A model generated the notes under the pieces. The model was not told where the DNA came from, did no database searches, and worked only from the letters and a program-made list of their open reading frames with translations. A DNA stretch of 64,000 bases, taken from Elmis aenea (lineage: Eukaryota > Arthropoda > Insecta > Coleoptera > Elmidae). The position numbers were made by a program, and so were the translations under genes. The stretch is from contig OX393578.1 in NCBI GenBank assembly GCA_947652605.1, positions 61,511,415 to 61,575,414 on the forward strand. The letters run 5' to 3'. How positions within the stretch are numbered: position 1 is the first letter of the stretch; every line of letters starts with the position of its first letter. Positions 46,560 to 61,200 of this stretch are shown one piece after another.

Positions 46560-46945
46560 ATTAAATGTAGATGCTCTTATAACGTTGCCATGCATTACCA
46601 GAGTTAATGAAGTTCTTGAAGTTTTTTTGTCATTATTTCGCATAGATCCGGCTTTATCTCAGCAATAGCGGCTTCGATGTTAATTTTGGGAGCGTGAATT
46701 GACTGTGGATTATTGGACTAGACTTATCCTTTATTAAAGACCCAAATAAAAAAGTCCAATGGTCTCAAATCGCATGATCTTGGTGACCAATTGATGTCGC
46801 CATTTCTCGAAATTAAATCACCTGGATATCTGGAATGTAATAATGTGATTGTTTCGTCATTTGTATGGCGCGTGGCATTATCTTGTTGGAAGTAGAGGTC
46901 CGCCATATCATTATTTTTCAGACACAAAAAGCTGGTCAACATGTC
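46560..46945 (-). pseudogene. Mariner-like transposase C-terminal relic (D41D type)
   Basis: The minus-strand frame 46942-46724 reads LYFQQDNATRHT (second Asp block), LISRNGDINWSPRSCDL and PLDFFIWV (third Asp block), with 41 residues between the two Asp. After a stop, INIEAAIAEIKPDLCEIMTK continues at lower coordinates, the usual C-terminal helix of these proteins. N-terminal and first-Asp blocks are missing. It lies antisense to the host gene and shares architecture with the element at 6456. Confidence 0.85.
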
Positions 46946-49900
46946 TCCACAGCGACTTCATTGACCGAGAGAGCCCTTCTAGCTTCGTTCTCTAAGAATT
47001 GAGGTGTTTTGTGCCTTCTTCGACACTTTTACTCACTGCAGCGTTTTCGATTGAACGGCAAATAATAAGAATTGTAGAACGTGATTTACGTAAATAAGAA
47101 TATTTTTTTATTTGGAAACTCACTTATGTCATAAACATATAATAAAGAATATCTCAACAGTTGTAAATTTGTTGTGCTAACCATGCTCTGTTCATGGTCA
47201 CACCCTCGCTTCATTAAAGTTGCATGTGTAAACACATAACCGTTTCAATGGGCGCTTATACCTGGCGATATCCGGTTCCTTTCTCGTGCATTCATCCCAC
47301 TTCAAAGAGCTAGTTTCGCATTTGTATGTATCACAAACGACGCCGCTATTGCAATGTTAAATATTAATTTTAGCTACACCCGCGTCTCACGTAAGGTGTA
47401 AGCTAAATTTAAGATTGGATCCCCCACGCTCTCTTGCATTTAGAAAAGTGTACCTCACGAAGATATTGCCGCTAAACGACTTGCAAAAAATAATTCATCG
47501 CTCTGATTGCGTTACTGCCTTAAGAAATTCTTCAAACACCTGCAATTCCGCTTAAACATGAATGCGTTGTAGTTGCTTGAATGAAAATACAACTTTAACA
47601 GTCGCATTAAAATGCTTCCCGTGTATTTCTGGAGCAGTTTAAAGAAATCAATTAAAACTCGGGCACGGCTTATCGATTTGTTGTCAAGTTATTTCAGCTA
47701 CGAATCCGTTGCTTTGATTACATGGAAAGATTACAGCGCACTAAAAATTTTATACAAAAAGGTTTTTTTACCACTGGCTAGACCCAATTTACATGTCAGT
47801 AATAACACACTTGTATTTTGACTTCGAAGTAAAACAACTTGTAAATATTTTTTGTTTCAAATGAAGAAATATCAACATAATGATGTGGCTTATTCAGTTC
47901 TGCCTGGAACAGATAAAATTTGTCTTTTACCGCGTCCATAGCGGCAAACTCATTAGTGCCTTACGTAGAAGCGTTTATTCAATTTATTTTTCGGCGCTTA
48001 AACAATTTTAAAGTCAACTACAGAAAGGGTGATATTTTAATTTAATTTTCTAATTAAACCGAAAGAGAATTTCACCAGAAAACGAAACTCGTTTGGTTCT
48101 CGGTAAAGGATGGTGTGAGTTTAATAATTGCACAGTATCAATTGTTATTTTCATGTAACGAAATACACATTCTTCTTTTACGTGGGCCAATTGCAGGTTG
48201 CAAAAAATCCACATGTCATATCAGAAGGAGATAATAATCCGTTTACAATTTTATGGAAGATTGGCTGAGAACTGTAAAGAAGTGGAAGTGAGAATGGCGA
48301 ATAGGTAATAGAAATGACAGAAGATATTGAAAATTAATTCTTAGAAAAAATTAACCGCGTTTTTGATTCCCAATAAATGTGGCTTGACCCTCGAATTCGA
48401 TTAATTTAAAAACTTAATGACAATATAAAAAGACCAGCAGTTTTTTGCGTTAAAATTTATATAATAACTTCTATGTTCCTTATGTATGATGATTATGTTA
48501 AAAACTTGTAATGACATAGTCTCGTATGCCGATACCTTTGGTAATAAAATGTACAATGTCAAAAGATCATAAATACAAGCCTTTTTAAATGTTATTTGCA
48601 CCGATCACGCAACCTAAGGTCACACAAAATTACTATTTTACTTTGAATTACTTTTTCAGCGAAAAACACATTTAGCTTCTGGCAAATTATCGTTTGCACA
48701 AAAGTTTGACTATAGCAGTGATTTTTGATCAATAACGTTGGATGCATACAATTTGGCTTCTACTCAGCAAATTATTTTCCCTTATTAGCTTACAAAAAGC
48801 GATTCATTGTATTAATCCAGTTATGCATTTTTAATGAACAGTTTTAACATAAATTTGCTATTAATTCAATGTATACAATGCAATGTTATTATGAGGTTTG
48901 AAAATAAACACAAAAAAAAACATCTAGAAATGGGATATGAAGGAAAAATCTGACTGTGGATGGTGCATCCTTTAATTGTTTCATAAACAAAACCAAAGTT
49001 CTTCCTCTTAATCTTGACGCCTATCTACTGTTGGGTGTATGGCTTAAGAGTTCTATCTCCTAAAATAAGTTACAGGACTCTTAAGTTCTTGCTGAACCAC
49101 GCTGTATAAATTAACAACCCCATCTTTTTCGCTAAAATATAAACCTACGACGAACTTTAGACACAACAAATATTTGTCGCGTCATTTTTGAATCCTTTGT
49201 TTTACTAAAGGTCGCCATAACTCAAGCACTGTTATAGCCTGCTCGTATACTAGCCAGCTTTTCACTCCGCAACTCAAAAATTCTTATCTGCGAAGGTCGC
49301 GTCAAACACAGGCCTATGTCAGGGTCATTGACTAAATTGGCTGTTCGCAAAAATGGAGCAATAAAAAAAAGCCATTAACGTTGCCGAAAGCCGGGATAAA
49401 CAAATACATCTTGCGCTCCCGGTCTCATTCCAAAAAATAAATGAAACGAATTAGGTAACACGAAAAATGTTTCAGAACATTTGTATCTGTTTTATATAAT
49501 TACACGTATTTATCTCTGGTGTAGTTTCGTTTTGTGAAAAAAGGCTGATAACTCTTGACAAACGTTTAAAACGTACATGTTACGTCAGTAGCGGTAATTG
49601 CAGAGAATTTTTATTACTAAAAGTCACTTAATTAACTTTTGAGTAGCTTCAGTTTGTGGGCAGTCACAAGCAACTTCTGGTTTAGTAAAACTTATTGTTA
49701 GATTCGCCGTCAGTCTCAGACAATGTAATTAATTTCAAAATCAGCACGGCCGTTTTATGTAACAAATCTCTAACGAAAATAGCAAAATTCACAAGAGGCA
49801 CCAAAAACTAACTCAAATATTGCATTGATAAAACGAGATTCAATTCAGCAATTAATACGCTTTTGGTTAAAGCCAACAGAATTTTCTCAAATAAGACGAG

Positions 49901-52900
49901 GATTTCTTTTATTAAAACTGATCTATATTTATGATGAAATAATTCAAACATTAATCAGAATAATATAAGCGATTTTTGTTAAAATTCGTTACGTTACAAA
50001 CAGTATGAATTATTGGCATCAACCAAACGTTGACAAACAAATAATTAAAAGATATACTTAGTGCAGGGCTCGAATATTGCAGATGAAACTTTAGCAAGCA
50101 CATTTTTAGACTACAAGAACCTAAAAAAGTAATAAAAAATTTATACTTTAGCAACTTGTTCGTGATCTAAAAGCAGATTTATTTTATAAACGAAAGGTTA
50201 TTTTTGTCTCTCTGTAATCCACTCGAACCTACAAGCCAAATATCAAAGCAAACCTGTGCAAGTCTCCAGTAACGTTACCAGGGTTTAAAAGAATCAAGTT
50301 TTTCTGTTTGACCTTTGCCCTTTCTGTATCCATCGGCCTTTTCTTACCATCAATCACTTCTAAATCAAATGAACTTAATACAAAATTTACAAGGCACTGC
50401 CTTCATTAGCATAAGCATACCATTAAGAATCATCAAGATAAAGTACTGGCATTGTAAAATTCAGTGGCTTTGGATTAAACATGAGTTTCTTGATGTAGTT
50501 TCTGTTAGTTTAACTTATTTTGAAGTTAGATCATTCAAGTGCACCCGTGTTTGTTAAATTTTGATTAATACAAATTTGAAACGCAGTATGATAAACAGTG
50601 AAGTTGGATTTCTCTTAAGAAATAAAATGATTCTTGCGTCGTTACGTTATTAGTTTAGGTGGTAAATACATTACACTTGAGTAAAACTCTAGAAAAACAA
50701 CAAATGTTGGTCGTTCTTTAAGCTTACTAACATGTCATAACACTACCATTTATTGTAGTTTTGTTAGGAACCGAAAATCTTTTAAACCGTCCCTGATTCT
50801 GCAATATTTTGTAGCTTTGTGCCGGGAATTCGTCCTGCACTTGCTAGAAGCTTGCCCTTTTCGTTGCACTGCCTCCTACAAAAGGAGGTCAGCTGAGTTA
50901 TTGTTACAATGGAGTACTGCGCCTGAATATCGAATTTCCGGTATCACTACAACATCATAAATAGCCTTTAATGGCACCAAAAAAGGTTCCACCGTACGAT
51001 TTAGGAGTACTAACTGAGAAATACAAGTTTAGCTCTAATATTTTATCGGATTGGGTAAAAGCGCGGTGCAGTTGGCTTTCACTTGAAAACTAATTTGTTT
51101 TTCCCAACACTTTTTCTGTGATTTACTTCATTAACTTGGGGAAAATTCTTAAGGGATACTTTATTTTCGAACTAGCAAGAGAGAGATACATTTTAAACAT
51201 CTTGTTATTTTATTATAGGTAAAACGACATCCATTTTAAAAAATATTACCACATAAAAAAAATATATAACTTATTCATATCATTTTTTACCTCACCATAC
51301 TTAAAAATCTACGAAATAAAAAGAATCATTGACTTGCGAATAATTTTCAGGGCACAAATAAATTTTCCTTAAAGCCTTAAAAACTGTTGTTTAATAAATA
51401 AGAATGTTGTCGAAAACAAATGAGCAAAAAATCGTTTAATTGTTAGTATTAATGTTTCAGCAATACATTACCAGCGCATTTATCTTTTCAGTCTATTAAT
51501 TTAAAGATAAATTGCGATTTAAAGTTGTGTTTTAAACTTCCCAAATTTAGTTTTGCAATTATTTGGTTAAAATAACAATGGCTACGCACTTTCCCACCAT
51601 GAACTTTCCGCTTACATATTCAAAACTCTACCCCAGATCGACTGTAGCTTATCGGACCCCAAAGCCATATAGTCGCGAACGACGTTATTAAATCTAATAA
51701 TTAGAAGTATTATAATGCTGTGTGCCTAGCACAGCCTACTTTGTCGAACCTTGCAAATTTAATGCACTGTTTGCATACGTTTTCTCAGATGTTTGCCAAC
51801 ATTTTATAATAAACATGTGGGTTTTCGCATCAAAAGCGGTAAGCACAAAAAGAGTGTTTACACATACAACCCACATCCAGGCGAGTTTGGATAAAATTTC
51901 AACCAATGAAGAGTAAAACGACCTGAAAAGAATGGAAGATTGGGTGCTCTAAGAGTGTGTTAGAACTGGGTGAAATTACAAGCATAAAAATAGGGATTAT
52001 AAAAAAGATTACTGTTGAAAAAAAAACGATGGTCTTGAAATTGGTGTTGCATTTCAACAAAAAAATCTTCACAAAGATAATAAAAGATTTTCCACAAGCT
52101 AACATATTTTTTTGGATATATTTCACCTCCTACTTTACATTTAAACATATGATGTAATTGTAGAAACTACATAGAAACGCCACACAATTTCCAAATCTCC
52201 AATTTTTTGTCGAGCAAATCGAAGACAGTGCGATGTCATAGATGCAACATTATAAATCTTGCAGAGGTCATTTTCACCTTGAAATCTTGACGTGAACCAA
52301 TGAGCCGTAAAACCCTTACCATCACCTACAACAGATCCGTGGAAAGATTTTGACATAAATGATCTGTCAATCAATCTTTGATACGTACAAGGGGCACCGA
52401 GAAATCTATCACATCGGAAATAAAAACCTGACACAATCGAGATGTCGCCAATAAAATTTTTGCTTAAACGATTTCACGACTACTAGGAGAATCGATTTCT
52501 TTCTCCAGCAATTTCATTCTTGTTTTCGTGCCATTTTCTGGAGAATCACATCTCCTGGGTCTGCATGGTTTGTTTTTGCTTGTGTGTTAATGCCCTCGCT
52601 TCTGAGCTGCAAATAAAAATTGGTTCGTACTGTCGCATCTCAGTTTCTCTTACTTATCCAACAATTATGGCGAAAATTCGTCGAACAGCTATTCTGTTAT
52701 TCAAATCTTCCAATTGGTCAGTCTCTGCAATTATTTTTTCTTAATATTTGAAACCTACTACATGCTCTATCCTTTCTTGTTCCAAAACTGTTCTTCGCTA
52801 TTGCGGTTGCCTTTGTGTTTGCTATATTTATGATAATATTGTATCTTTTTTGAGTCTTTACCCATACAACTGGATTATGCTCTGCTCTGCTACGGTTCAT

Positions 52901-53394
52901 TTTTATAATTATCTCTGTTCTCAAATTAATTGCTTTTAAAGAAGGGAAAGATACGATTTAGGCAACCGATTGAGTAAATCATGCTTTACACTAGGCTTAT
53001 AGGTTTATAACAAACTTATTTTCATCCTGATTCATTCTTCACAGCTAACATTGACCTAAATACATAATTTGGCATCATTGCTTAAGAAGTGTTGTACTTT
53101 TTTGTTTCTTGCAAAGAGCTTCAGTACTAAACCAACTGAGTCCATAAAACAAAATTTTATTTCTGTACAAGTACGTAATTTATTATCACCCCGTGGATTT
53201 CCTCTGCTAGAAATCCCGTTTTCTTTCCTCACAATTTTCTTTTAAGCCGAGCATTCTCCACAGAAAAATTTCCGCAGCATTACATATACATTCCGGCGCG
53301 ATAATTTTATAAATGTTGTGGTTATGTCACCCAATTCTTAAGCAGTTTAGAATTTCTGGCTGTAATAAATTTTTCGTCGGGAAGTTTTTTTGAA

Positions 53395-53660
53395 AACGTC
53401 AACAATAGAATGCGGATAATTTATCACGGCGAATCTATGTAGGTCCAGATGCCAAATTAAAGCTCGGACGGATGGTTTAGAACCAAACTGGCAACGTGCC
53501 AACCTCCAAATCCCGATTATCCTCGCACAAACTGCTGGCGGGATCTCACAGGCAAGGCCTTCTGCGGTGACCAATCGATATCGCGGCATTTGACGTAAAG
53601 TAGGTTCACTTTCAGAGTCTACCCTGAAACTAGGACAACCTATTCTCGATGGTACCATTG
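53395..53660. other. Unassigned GC-richer island, open on the minus strand
   Basis: About 260 bp with clearly higher GC than its surroundings. The minus strand is open for 103 codons (53658-53347), including VTAEGLACEIPPAVCARIIG. The plus strand has a long run reading DGLEPNWQRANLQIPIILAQ. I recognise neither. No consensus splice sites bound it. It could be a conserved noncoding block, a fragment of an unknown element or captured sequence. Confidence 0.3.
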
Positions 53661-56600
53661 CAATTAAAAAGATTATAGCGCCATTTAAGTTTATTCGAAG
53701 AACCTAATGAACAATTACAACAAAATACTCGAAATTAATAGAACCACTTTGTTTAACATAAAACCAAAACAACGAGTTTCCAATGTTAGTGGATATTTGT
53801 AGCTGAATTATACTTGAACAGTAGTTAAAACGCAAACATCAGCTAGGAGTTTTACTTAAATGCCAACTTGTTCTCACAATGTAATTGTAAATAATTTTTT
53901 TTTAGCTCTCTGGTTATTCACTTCGATTGTATGATGTTTTTTAATTAAATTCATCTTAAATTCAATTGTTCAAAACAGTTAAAGTACTCTTAAACAAGCG
54001 GTATATAGATAACATGTACCTTGCGAGGAATATAATATGGAAATGTCTATAACAAATACTAAAATGTTGAGTAAAATTCAGACTGTCCACAGAATAGAAC
54101 CAATGAGAAAAAAAATTGTCATAAACAACAGAATAGTAAAACAGGCCAGCCATTTTACTTATTTAGGAAGTGATATCTGTACGTTATAACTAAGACCATG
54201 ACATAGATAAACTACGCAAATACCAAATGCTCAGAACAATTAATAGAACCCCTAAAAACACAACCAGGAGAAACACAAAGTTTTATCAATATGTTTTCTT
54301 TCTTATATGTAAGCGAAAAGTGTACCATAAGGAAGGAAAATAAGAAAAGAATCTTAGGAAATAAAATTCTTGAAACAAGTGGAAGGAAGTACAAGATAAG
54401 ACAAAATAAGAAAGTAGGACTTAAGAAACGAACTAATCATTTAGTAGGAAACGGGAAAAAAATTCAAAACTCTTTGAAGGATAATAGACTATACAAAACT
54501 TTGTAATAGTTTCAATGAATATTTTTTAATATTCGCATTTGTAGGGGATTAAGTTAAACAATTTGGACTTAAAATCAGTGTTTTAAAGTTTCCATTACAA
54601 ATAAAACAACGCATTTTAAATAGTTCCCAACTCAACTGCGGATTAAGACCGGCTGCACATGCATTTTTAAAACGCCGTTGTACACGACAAGGCCAAAAAG
54701 CCCATGGATATACGAAATCGATGGATATATTTATAGGTCACAGCGAGTTGGATCCCAATACCGGCTTTAAATGTTATTTAATCATCTTTAGTTATGACAT
54801 AATATGCAAATCGACAAACGCGTTATATCCCTAGCCTACATCAAATTGAATCCTCTTGACACAGATGTGCGAAATGGCGTCAAATAAAAATAAAATTTTG
54901 CATATTTCACGAACATCTGCTGTACTCGGCTAGATAGACGGCGAGATTTAACAGGAAATTAGATTTTGGGGTTTTTGTTGCGTTTTGATTTCGGTGGTTT
55001 TTATTTTTGGCTGTCGATACACCTCATCATTACAAAAAAAAATAGATTTTTGATAACAACAATTTTATTTCTGTTAAAACAATTTGTGACAGGATTATTT
55101 ATTAATAATTAAAAAGTAGACCAGTATCAATTGAAGTTAAAAAACAATCAACGTATTTTTAAAATACTAAGCTATGCATATTTATCTTAATGGCATTGCG
55201 AGTTACTTTTTTCTTATATAATAATATTGTTAAGATTATTACTAAAAATATATGAAACAATATTGACATTTAATTTTTTTATAATGCAGAAATGATCTAG
55301 CTTGTGTAGAATAGCGTAAAATATGGATAAGTAGCTATTAAATAAAAGTAATTTGTAAATAGTTATATTTTACACTCACCTAAACTTCTGCTGACAGAAC
55401 AGCTCACAGAAATGATCTAAAATAAACTCTCTTATTCAGTCGAATAACAAAATTGCCCTTTAGCGGTAACACATACACTAAACAATAACTATTGTAACTT
55501 ATTTTTAGCACTAAGTTAGTGCACAAACTTTTGTAAAATACGAACAAGCCTTCAAGTTTTACTTAAGCATACTATATTTAATTTCAACGAAAAACATATA
55601 TAGGTACATTCGAATCAATGAATACACAGATACTGGACTTATTTTTGCACACTTCATAAAATAATTAGAAAAAGTTTACATTATGGTATGATTTGGTTAG
55701 ATTACTCATGCTCCGTTCTATAATGTTGTGTCTATTCACCTATATCATTACATAAACATTTTTATCATAACAGTGACTAATTTCCGACTATCTTTATTAT
55801 TTATGCAGTTTATTTTAAATATTTAAACACGATAGATGTGCTAAATATTTCATATGTTTAAATGCATGACTGTTTGTTTACAGTAAGTTGTGTTGTTCAT
55901 TAAAAGTTTAAATATTTACTGTGAATTCCTTAAACTGAAACCTTACATTGTTGTTTTCACAAGGTTGTTGCTATTGTCATATTAAAGTTATAAAAACTTT
56001 ACAACGGTATTCAAATTTAAAACAATTTGCAATAATGATGATTTGTTTTAGGAATAACTCTGACATTTTTGTATCTTTTGTAACAAGTAAATGAAAGCTA
56101 ACGTACTACTTATATAATGCACACAGTCAAATTTGTTTTATCTTTAATATTTTTCATTGGTTACCATTTTTCTGTTATTCATATAATTTTTAATTTATTT
56201 GCAATCGTAAACCTATAATAACGCAATTTTTTAAAATTCTGATTAACTTTTTATTGCCACTCGTTTTTATCAAACCCCAAACAATTGCCCTTGACATAGA
56301 AACAGTAATTCATCTTGTCCATTCATTCCGAGCAATCTTATACGAAGCAAGTCACAAAAAGCAGTTAATAATTAATTTGAAAAATCGAAAAAGGAAGTAG
56401 ACTACTCCCTAATGATTCCTTTGGTGTAGTTTTTGCCTTTATTAGGACAAAACAGCTTCATTGACACTTTCACAAATTACAGCACAGAAATCACCACTAA
56501 TAAATTGTAGTAAATAATGTTAGACAGTAACATTAATGGCAAAATAACACTTTTGTTTTGAAGAAGCCATTATATGCTGTTTCTGACACTATAGTCTACT

Positions 56601-57659
56601 TATAAATGTATCCTAAATTCACAATTGTTGTATTTAAAATAACAAAGTTGCATGTCGGTTCTCAAAAACGAAACACTCAGTATATTTGAAAATAGTGCAG
56701 GATTATGAAACACGTGATACCAAACAACTTTTGTATTTAAAGATTCTTTGTATCTAACCTAACAACGGAAATATTAATTGATTTGTATAGTATTACTTCA
56801 TTGAAATACCCGGTACCTCCACCATTATTTTAAAATAAATTATTAAAATTGTAATAACTTGAGAACCATTGCTTTTATATATAGAACATGCTTAACATTT
56901 TTTAAAGGATATCAAATTATCTACAAAAATGCGTAAAAATCTAAACGCTCGGTATATTAAAAATTAAAATTATTTATAAATATGACACTTTTCTATGCAA
57001 ACAATTTGAATCTAAAACATTTTTTATCAACCTCATGAACAGAGGTATTAATTAATTGGTCTTGTTGCACTAATTACACGAAATAACTAATTATCGATAG
57101 CCATCCTTACCATAATATTAATTAATACGATTACTGTACATTACCTTGTAATGTCTTTAAAGGTACTTGATATTTTCATTTACTTTTTATGTTTGTATAC
57201 TGTGAGATGGACAACGGCCGTGAAAGCTTGAAGAATAAAATATTTTTTGTGTTGCATGCCTAGTTTTGCAACTAAAATATTACGCATTTCTTGTTTGCTG
57301 TATGAACAAAATTAAATATTTTAACATTTCCGTTCACTATCTACGTATCTATTATAATGTCTCTGACATTTGTTGATATTAGGAAGGCGGAAGATGTGAA
57401 TCAACTACATGCGTTTTAAGTGTTATGTACGTAATAGGGTTATTCGAGCATGCTTTGAAATGTCGAGGACAAATCGAATTTGACAACTATATTTTATAAT
57501 GATACTGTTATATCGGAGGCGATGAAGGTCGGATACTGAGAACGATTCTTAAGTGAAAGTTTGCTGGCAATTTTCTACGTTCCAAAATTATAATCAATAT
57601 AGGTTGATTTTAAATCGCCAGCAATGTTTATTGTTACTGACTGATGGTTAAAATTCTTA

Positions 57660-58230
57660 CATGCTTATAAAGAAGATTTTGAAAAGGCAATAACCTGCTC
57701 TCCACCATTTTTATATAACCTTTATGGAAAGACTGTTTAAATTTCAACTTCTAAAATAGGGGGTTAAGTTTATTGCATTTTCAAAGTTTGGAAAAACTGT
57801 AAAAAATTGTTGTAGGCTCTTAATAAACAAACTAAAGGTAATAATGCATTGCTAAGAGTGCCTTTAACAGTTTTGCTATATTTGAAGACCATACGAATTT
57901 TTATACAATAAAACACTTGGGCTATTTTTAAAAATTATGAAAAGGTTCTAAAAAAAAATGTTTTGGGTAGTTTCTAAACCAACTGAAGCCTGAAATGCAT
58001 TGCCTAAGGTGTCTTTAACATTTCCACAAAATATAAAGACCACTGCAAAATTTTTGAATTTTTGAACAATAAAAATACAAGGTATACACTTGAAAAGTTT
58101 TTCAAAATTTTGAAGCTCCAAAAATTGTTTTAGACCGTTTTTAAACAAACTAAAGGTGAAATTGCATTGCTTAGGGTGTCTTTAAGATTTTTATAATGAA
58201 TAAAGACCCTTTCAAAAATTAAGACTCCAT
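57660..58230. repeat. Degenerate ~170 bp satellite array D (about 3.5 copies, inverted relative to A)
   Basis: ATGCATTGC-TAAG-GTG-CTTTAA recurs near 57845, 57997 and 58165, each followed by a TATA-rich block and AAAGACC. Reverse-complemented, the unit matches array A closely: TGGTCTTTATATTTTGT-GAA, CACCCTAAGCAATGCATTTC and AAAAACGG-CTAAAACAATTTTT. It also aligns in the forward direction with array C (ACACTTG, then GATGAGCTCTAAAAA / GAAGCTCCAAAAA, then TTTTTAAAC). Confidence 0.7.
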
Positions 58231-61200
58231 CCCATACGTATAGTTTTTGCAGCGTTACGCGGTCCGAGTTGCGAGATGAATAATTAATGGACTACATACA
58301 ACCAGCAATAAACACATTTACTTCAGACTCTCTGTTTTTATGGCCGCTTCCATGGCCATGCCTTTATTAAATTTCGCCTTGGTCAAAGTCTAGGCGACGC
58401 GGTGGTTGTATTTTTTTCAGATAAAAAGCAATTTATGTTGCATAAACCAACTCGAAGAGAGGTAAACATATATTTTGAAAGTTGTCTCGTTGAGATTTAT
58501 GCAGATTTTCGTCCGCTTAACTATAAAATTCGGAATAAACAACGCATAAATGGACTGTAAAGAAAAATAAAATTTGTAGTACAATAAAAGTTTCATGACA
58601 GTGAAGAAATTCTTGCAAAGTTAATAAAGAAGATTATGAAAAACGTACACTTCTGGTAAAAGTTTTACTTAAAACAATTTTGTTAATAACTTTATCTCGA
58701 TTAGATTCGCAGCAATTAATTGTTAATTGAAATTTTCTTATACCCTTTGCAATTTGTTGGAAATTTTTGTGGCCATCTTTTAAGATATGTTAAAATGATC
58801 CGATTGCGGTTGAAAAAACTGGCAACCCTATAAAAGCGGTCTGTTTTTTTTATCGGCGTGGCAAAATAGGTCTAAGGAATTCAGTTATCGTGCATTTTAT
58901 TGCGGCATGCTTTTAAGAAATGCTATCACTCAAACCCTTGAATATTTATTTATTTTAACGTCGCTGCGATAGTGAAGTCTTACTGTAACGCGATAATTGG
59001 CGTTCCATTACACACAAACTTAGTTATAAACGCAAACGGGCATTAAATTTTCTTCAATTGCTTTGGGTGGTGGCTGCGAAACTCTGGTAAATTTCTGGAC
59101 TGGCATTTCCTCTCGGTTATACAATCAGAAATTTGGGTTTTCAACAAAATCCTTGGTCGCGCATGAGCTCTTGTCTAACAATGGCCAACAAGCTTTGTAG
59201 CCTGTAGAGAGAGCAACTCCCTCTAGTCAATAGAGAGTCATTTGTCTCCCGCAATAATCTGGAGACGATGCTTACTTGATGGAATTCCAATATTTCATAA
59301 CAGCCAAACTTGGCAATTCGACGTAAATTATGACGTCTGTTAGTTTATTTTAAACGCCTATAAGAGCATCTGAAGATTACGAATGGTTATTTGAACAGCA
59401 GCTGTTTATTTCGCCAGCTCATTTAAAATTCATGTTAATTTAATTTAATGTGTTACAAATATTTTCATATAAATTTAGAACGTAATTGATTTGTTACATG
59501 TAAGACCACCTTAGTGTCCTTTTTTGAATTAATTTGTTAGTTTGTTCTTAGTTCAAAACACAAAATGATAATCGTCCAACCCCAGCGTTTTAAAGCTTAA
59601 TAAAGGCTTCATCTCTTTGTATTGTTAACTAAGAGAACACATTAGTTGCTGTCTGTTGACAATAGTTTAAGTAGAGAATATGTTGTTAGATGACATAAAG
59701 CCCTAGGCTCATAAAGAAAACGAAAATGAGTCGTTTAACATTCGTAAACTAATTATACTGAATATTCAAAAATATGAAATAATGTTATCCTAAACTATTT
59801 TTGTAGGCACACTAAACTTCAAATTTAAAACAATCGTCATAGTGTTTCATATTATGTTACCAAGCGTATCATGTACCTTAGTTATTACCAAAAAGACACT
59901 GAAAGAAGTTGAAAAAATTCCAATAAATAAACCGAAACAAATGGAAGGGAAAATTCATAGAAAAGTGTACCAAGAAAATAATCATACAAATTATTGTCTA
60001 AAAATTTGCATGTGTCTGTATTTTGCACATGTTTAAGTGTAACGTTTAAATATTTCATTTTTATTAAATCAGCAAAAACCTATTGAACGGTTTGCCTAAA
60101 CCATGGAGTGAAGAAGAAGACTATATAAAAGTTGTCGTTACACATTTCTAGTATTTCTCCAATTTTTTTGTATATTTCAAAATGATTCTCCACACAAATA
60201 GGCTGAAGAACATTTATTCAAAAACAATAACAAAAGATTATCTGTAAGTTTTGTTCATTATTTTCATGTTCGTTTCTGTACAATTATCTACGCTCCAAAG
60301 ATAATGAGTAAAACGCTATCTGCAATAGACAAACAACTAAACTGCCTTAGTTTTCAGACAAAAACAGATATTTGCGTTATGCAGCTTCACTGAAAATATA
60401 TATCACCTCTGCTTTTCAAACCCAAACTTATGAATGCGCTGTGGCTATGATTGGTAGTTCATTTCTGCAGATGAAATCGTATAAATTATTGTTTTATAGC
60501 TCTCTGTTGATTAGTACGACTATGATTTCTCGTTAGCAGCATTTTCTGTCAACGACAAATTGGTTTATCTCATAAATGCCTTAGGGAAATGTGTCATCCG
60601 CGACTAATAAAAACGATGAAGTTGTATACTTTTAACACAATTTATAACCCCGTATGAAACGGTATTGTTTTTAAATAATAGTTGTTTAAAAGCTTTTTTA
60701 AAAAGTGATTTTGACGATATAGTTTAAAAAATTTCTGGATTTTATAATAAACACATTTCCAACATGATCTTCACTTCCCTTTACCATTTAATATCACGCA
60801 AATCACTGACTACCATTTTTAGGTCAAAAACTTCCAAACCGTACCTCGTCCAATAGTTTAAAAATAAAAATAGTTTAAAACTTTTAGAAAACTATTGAAA
60901 TAATTTTAGTTTTGTACAAAAAAGCAATTTCCTATTTTTGTAGCAATTTATTGACCCATGAATTAAACAACTAAAGCACTAATCGATTTTGGTTCTCAGT
61001 TTGACCTATTTTATATGCTAGATCCATGCAGTTCCAAAACCAATAAAACACAGATTAAAACCAGCGCCAACGTAACAGTAACTGATCATATCTCTACACG
61101 TGCTGCAGTTACATGGGAGGCTTTAAAAATATGTCCAAATTATAATTAACGAAATCAATTAATTATGAAATTATGTAACGGATTAATTTATAGCTGTCCG

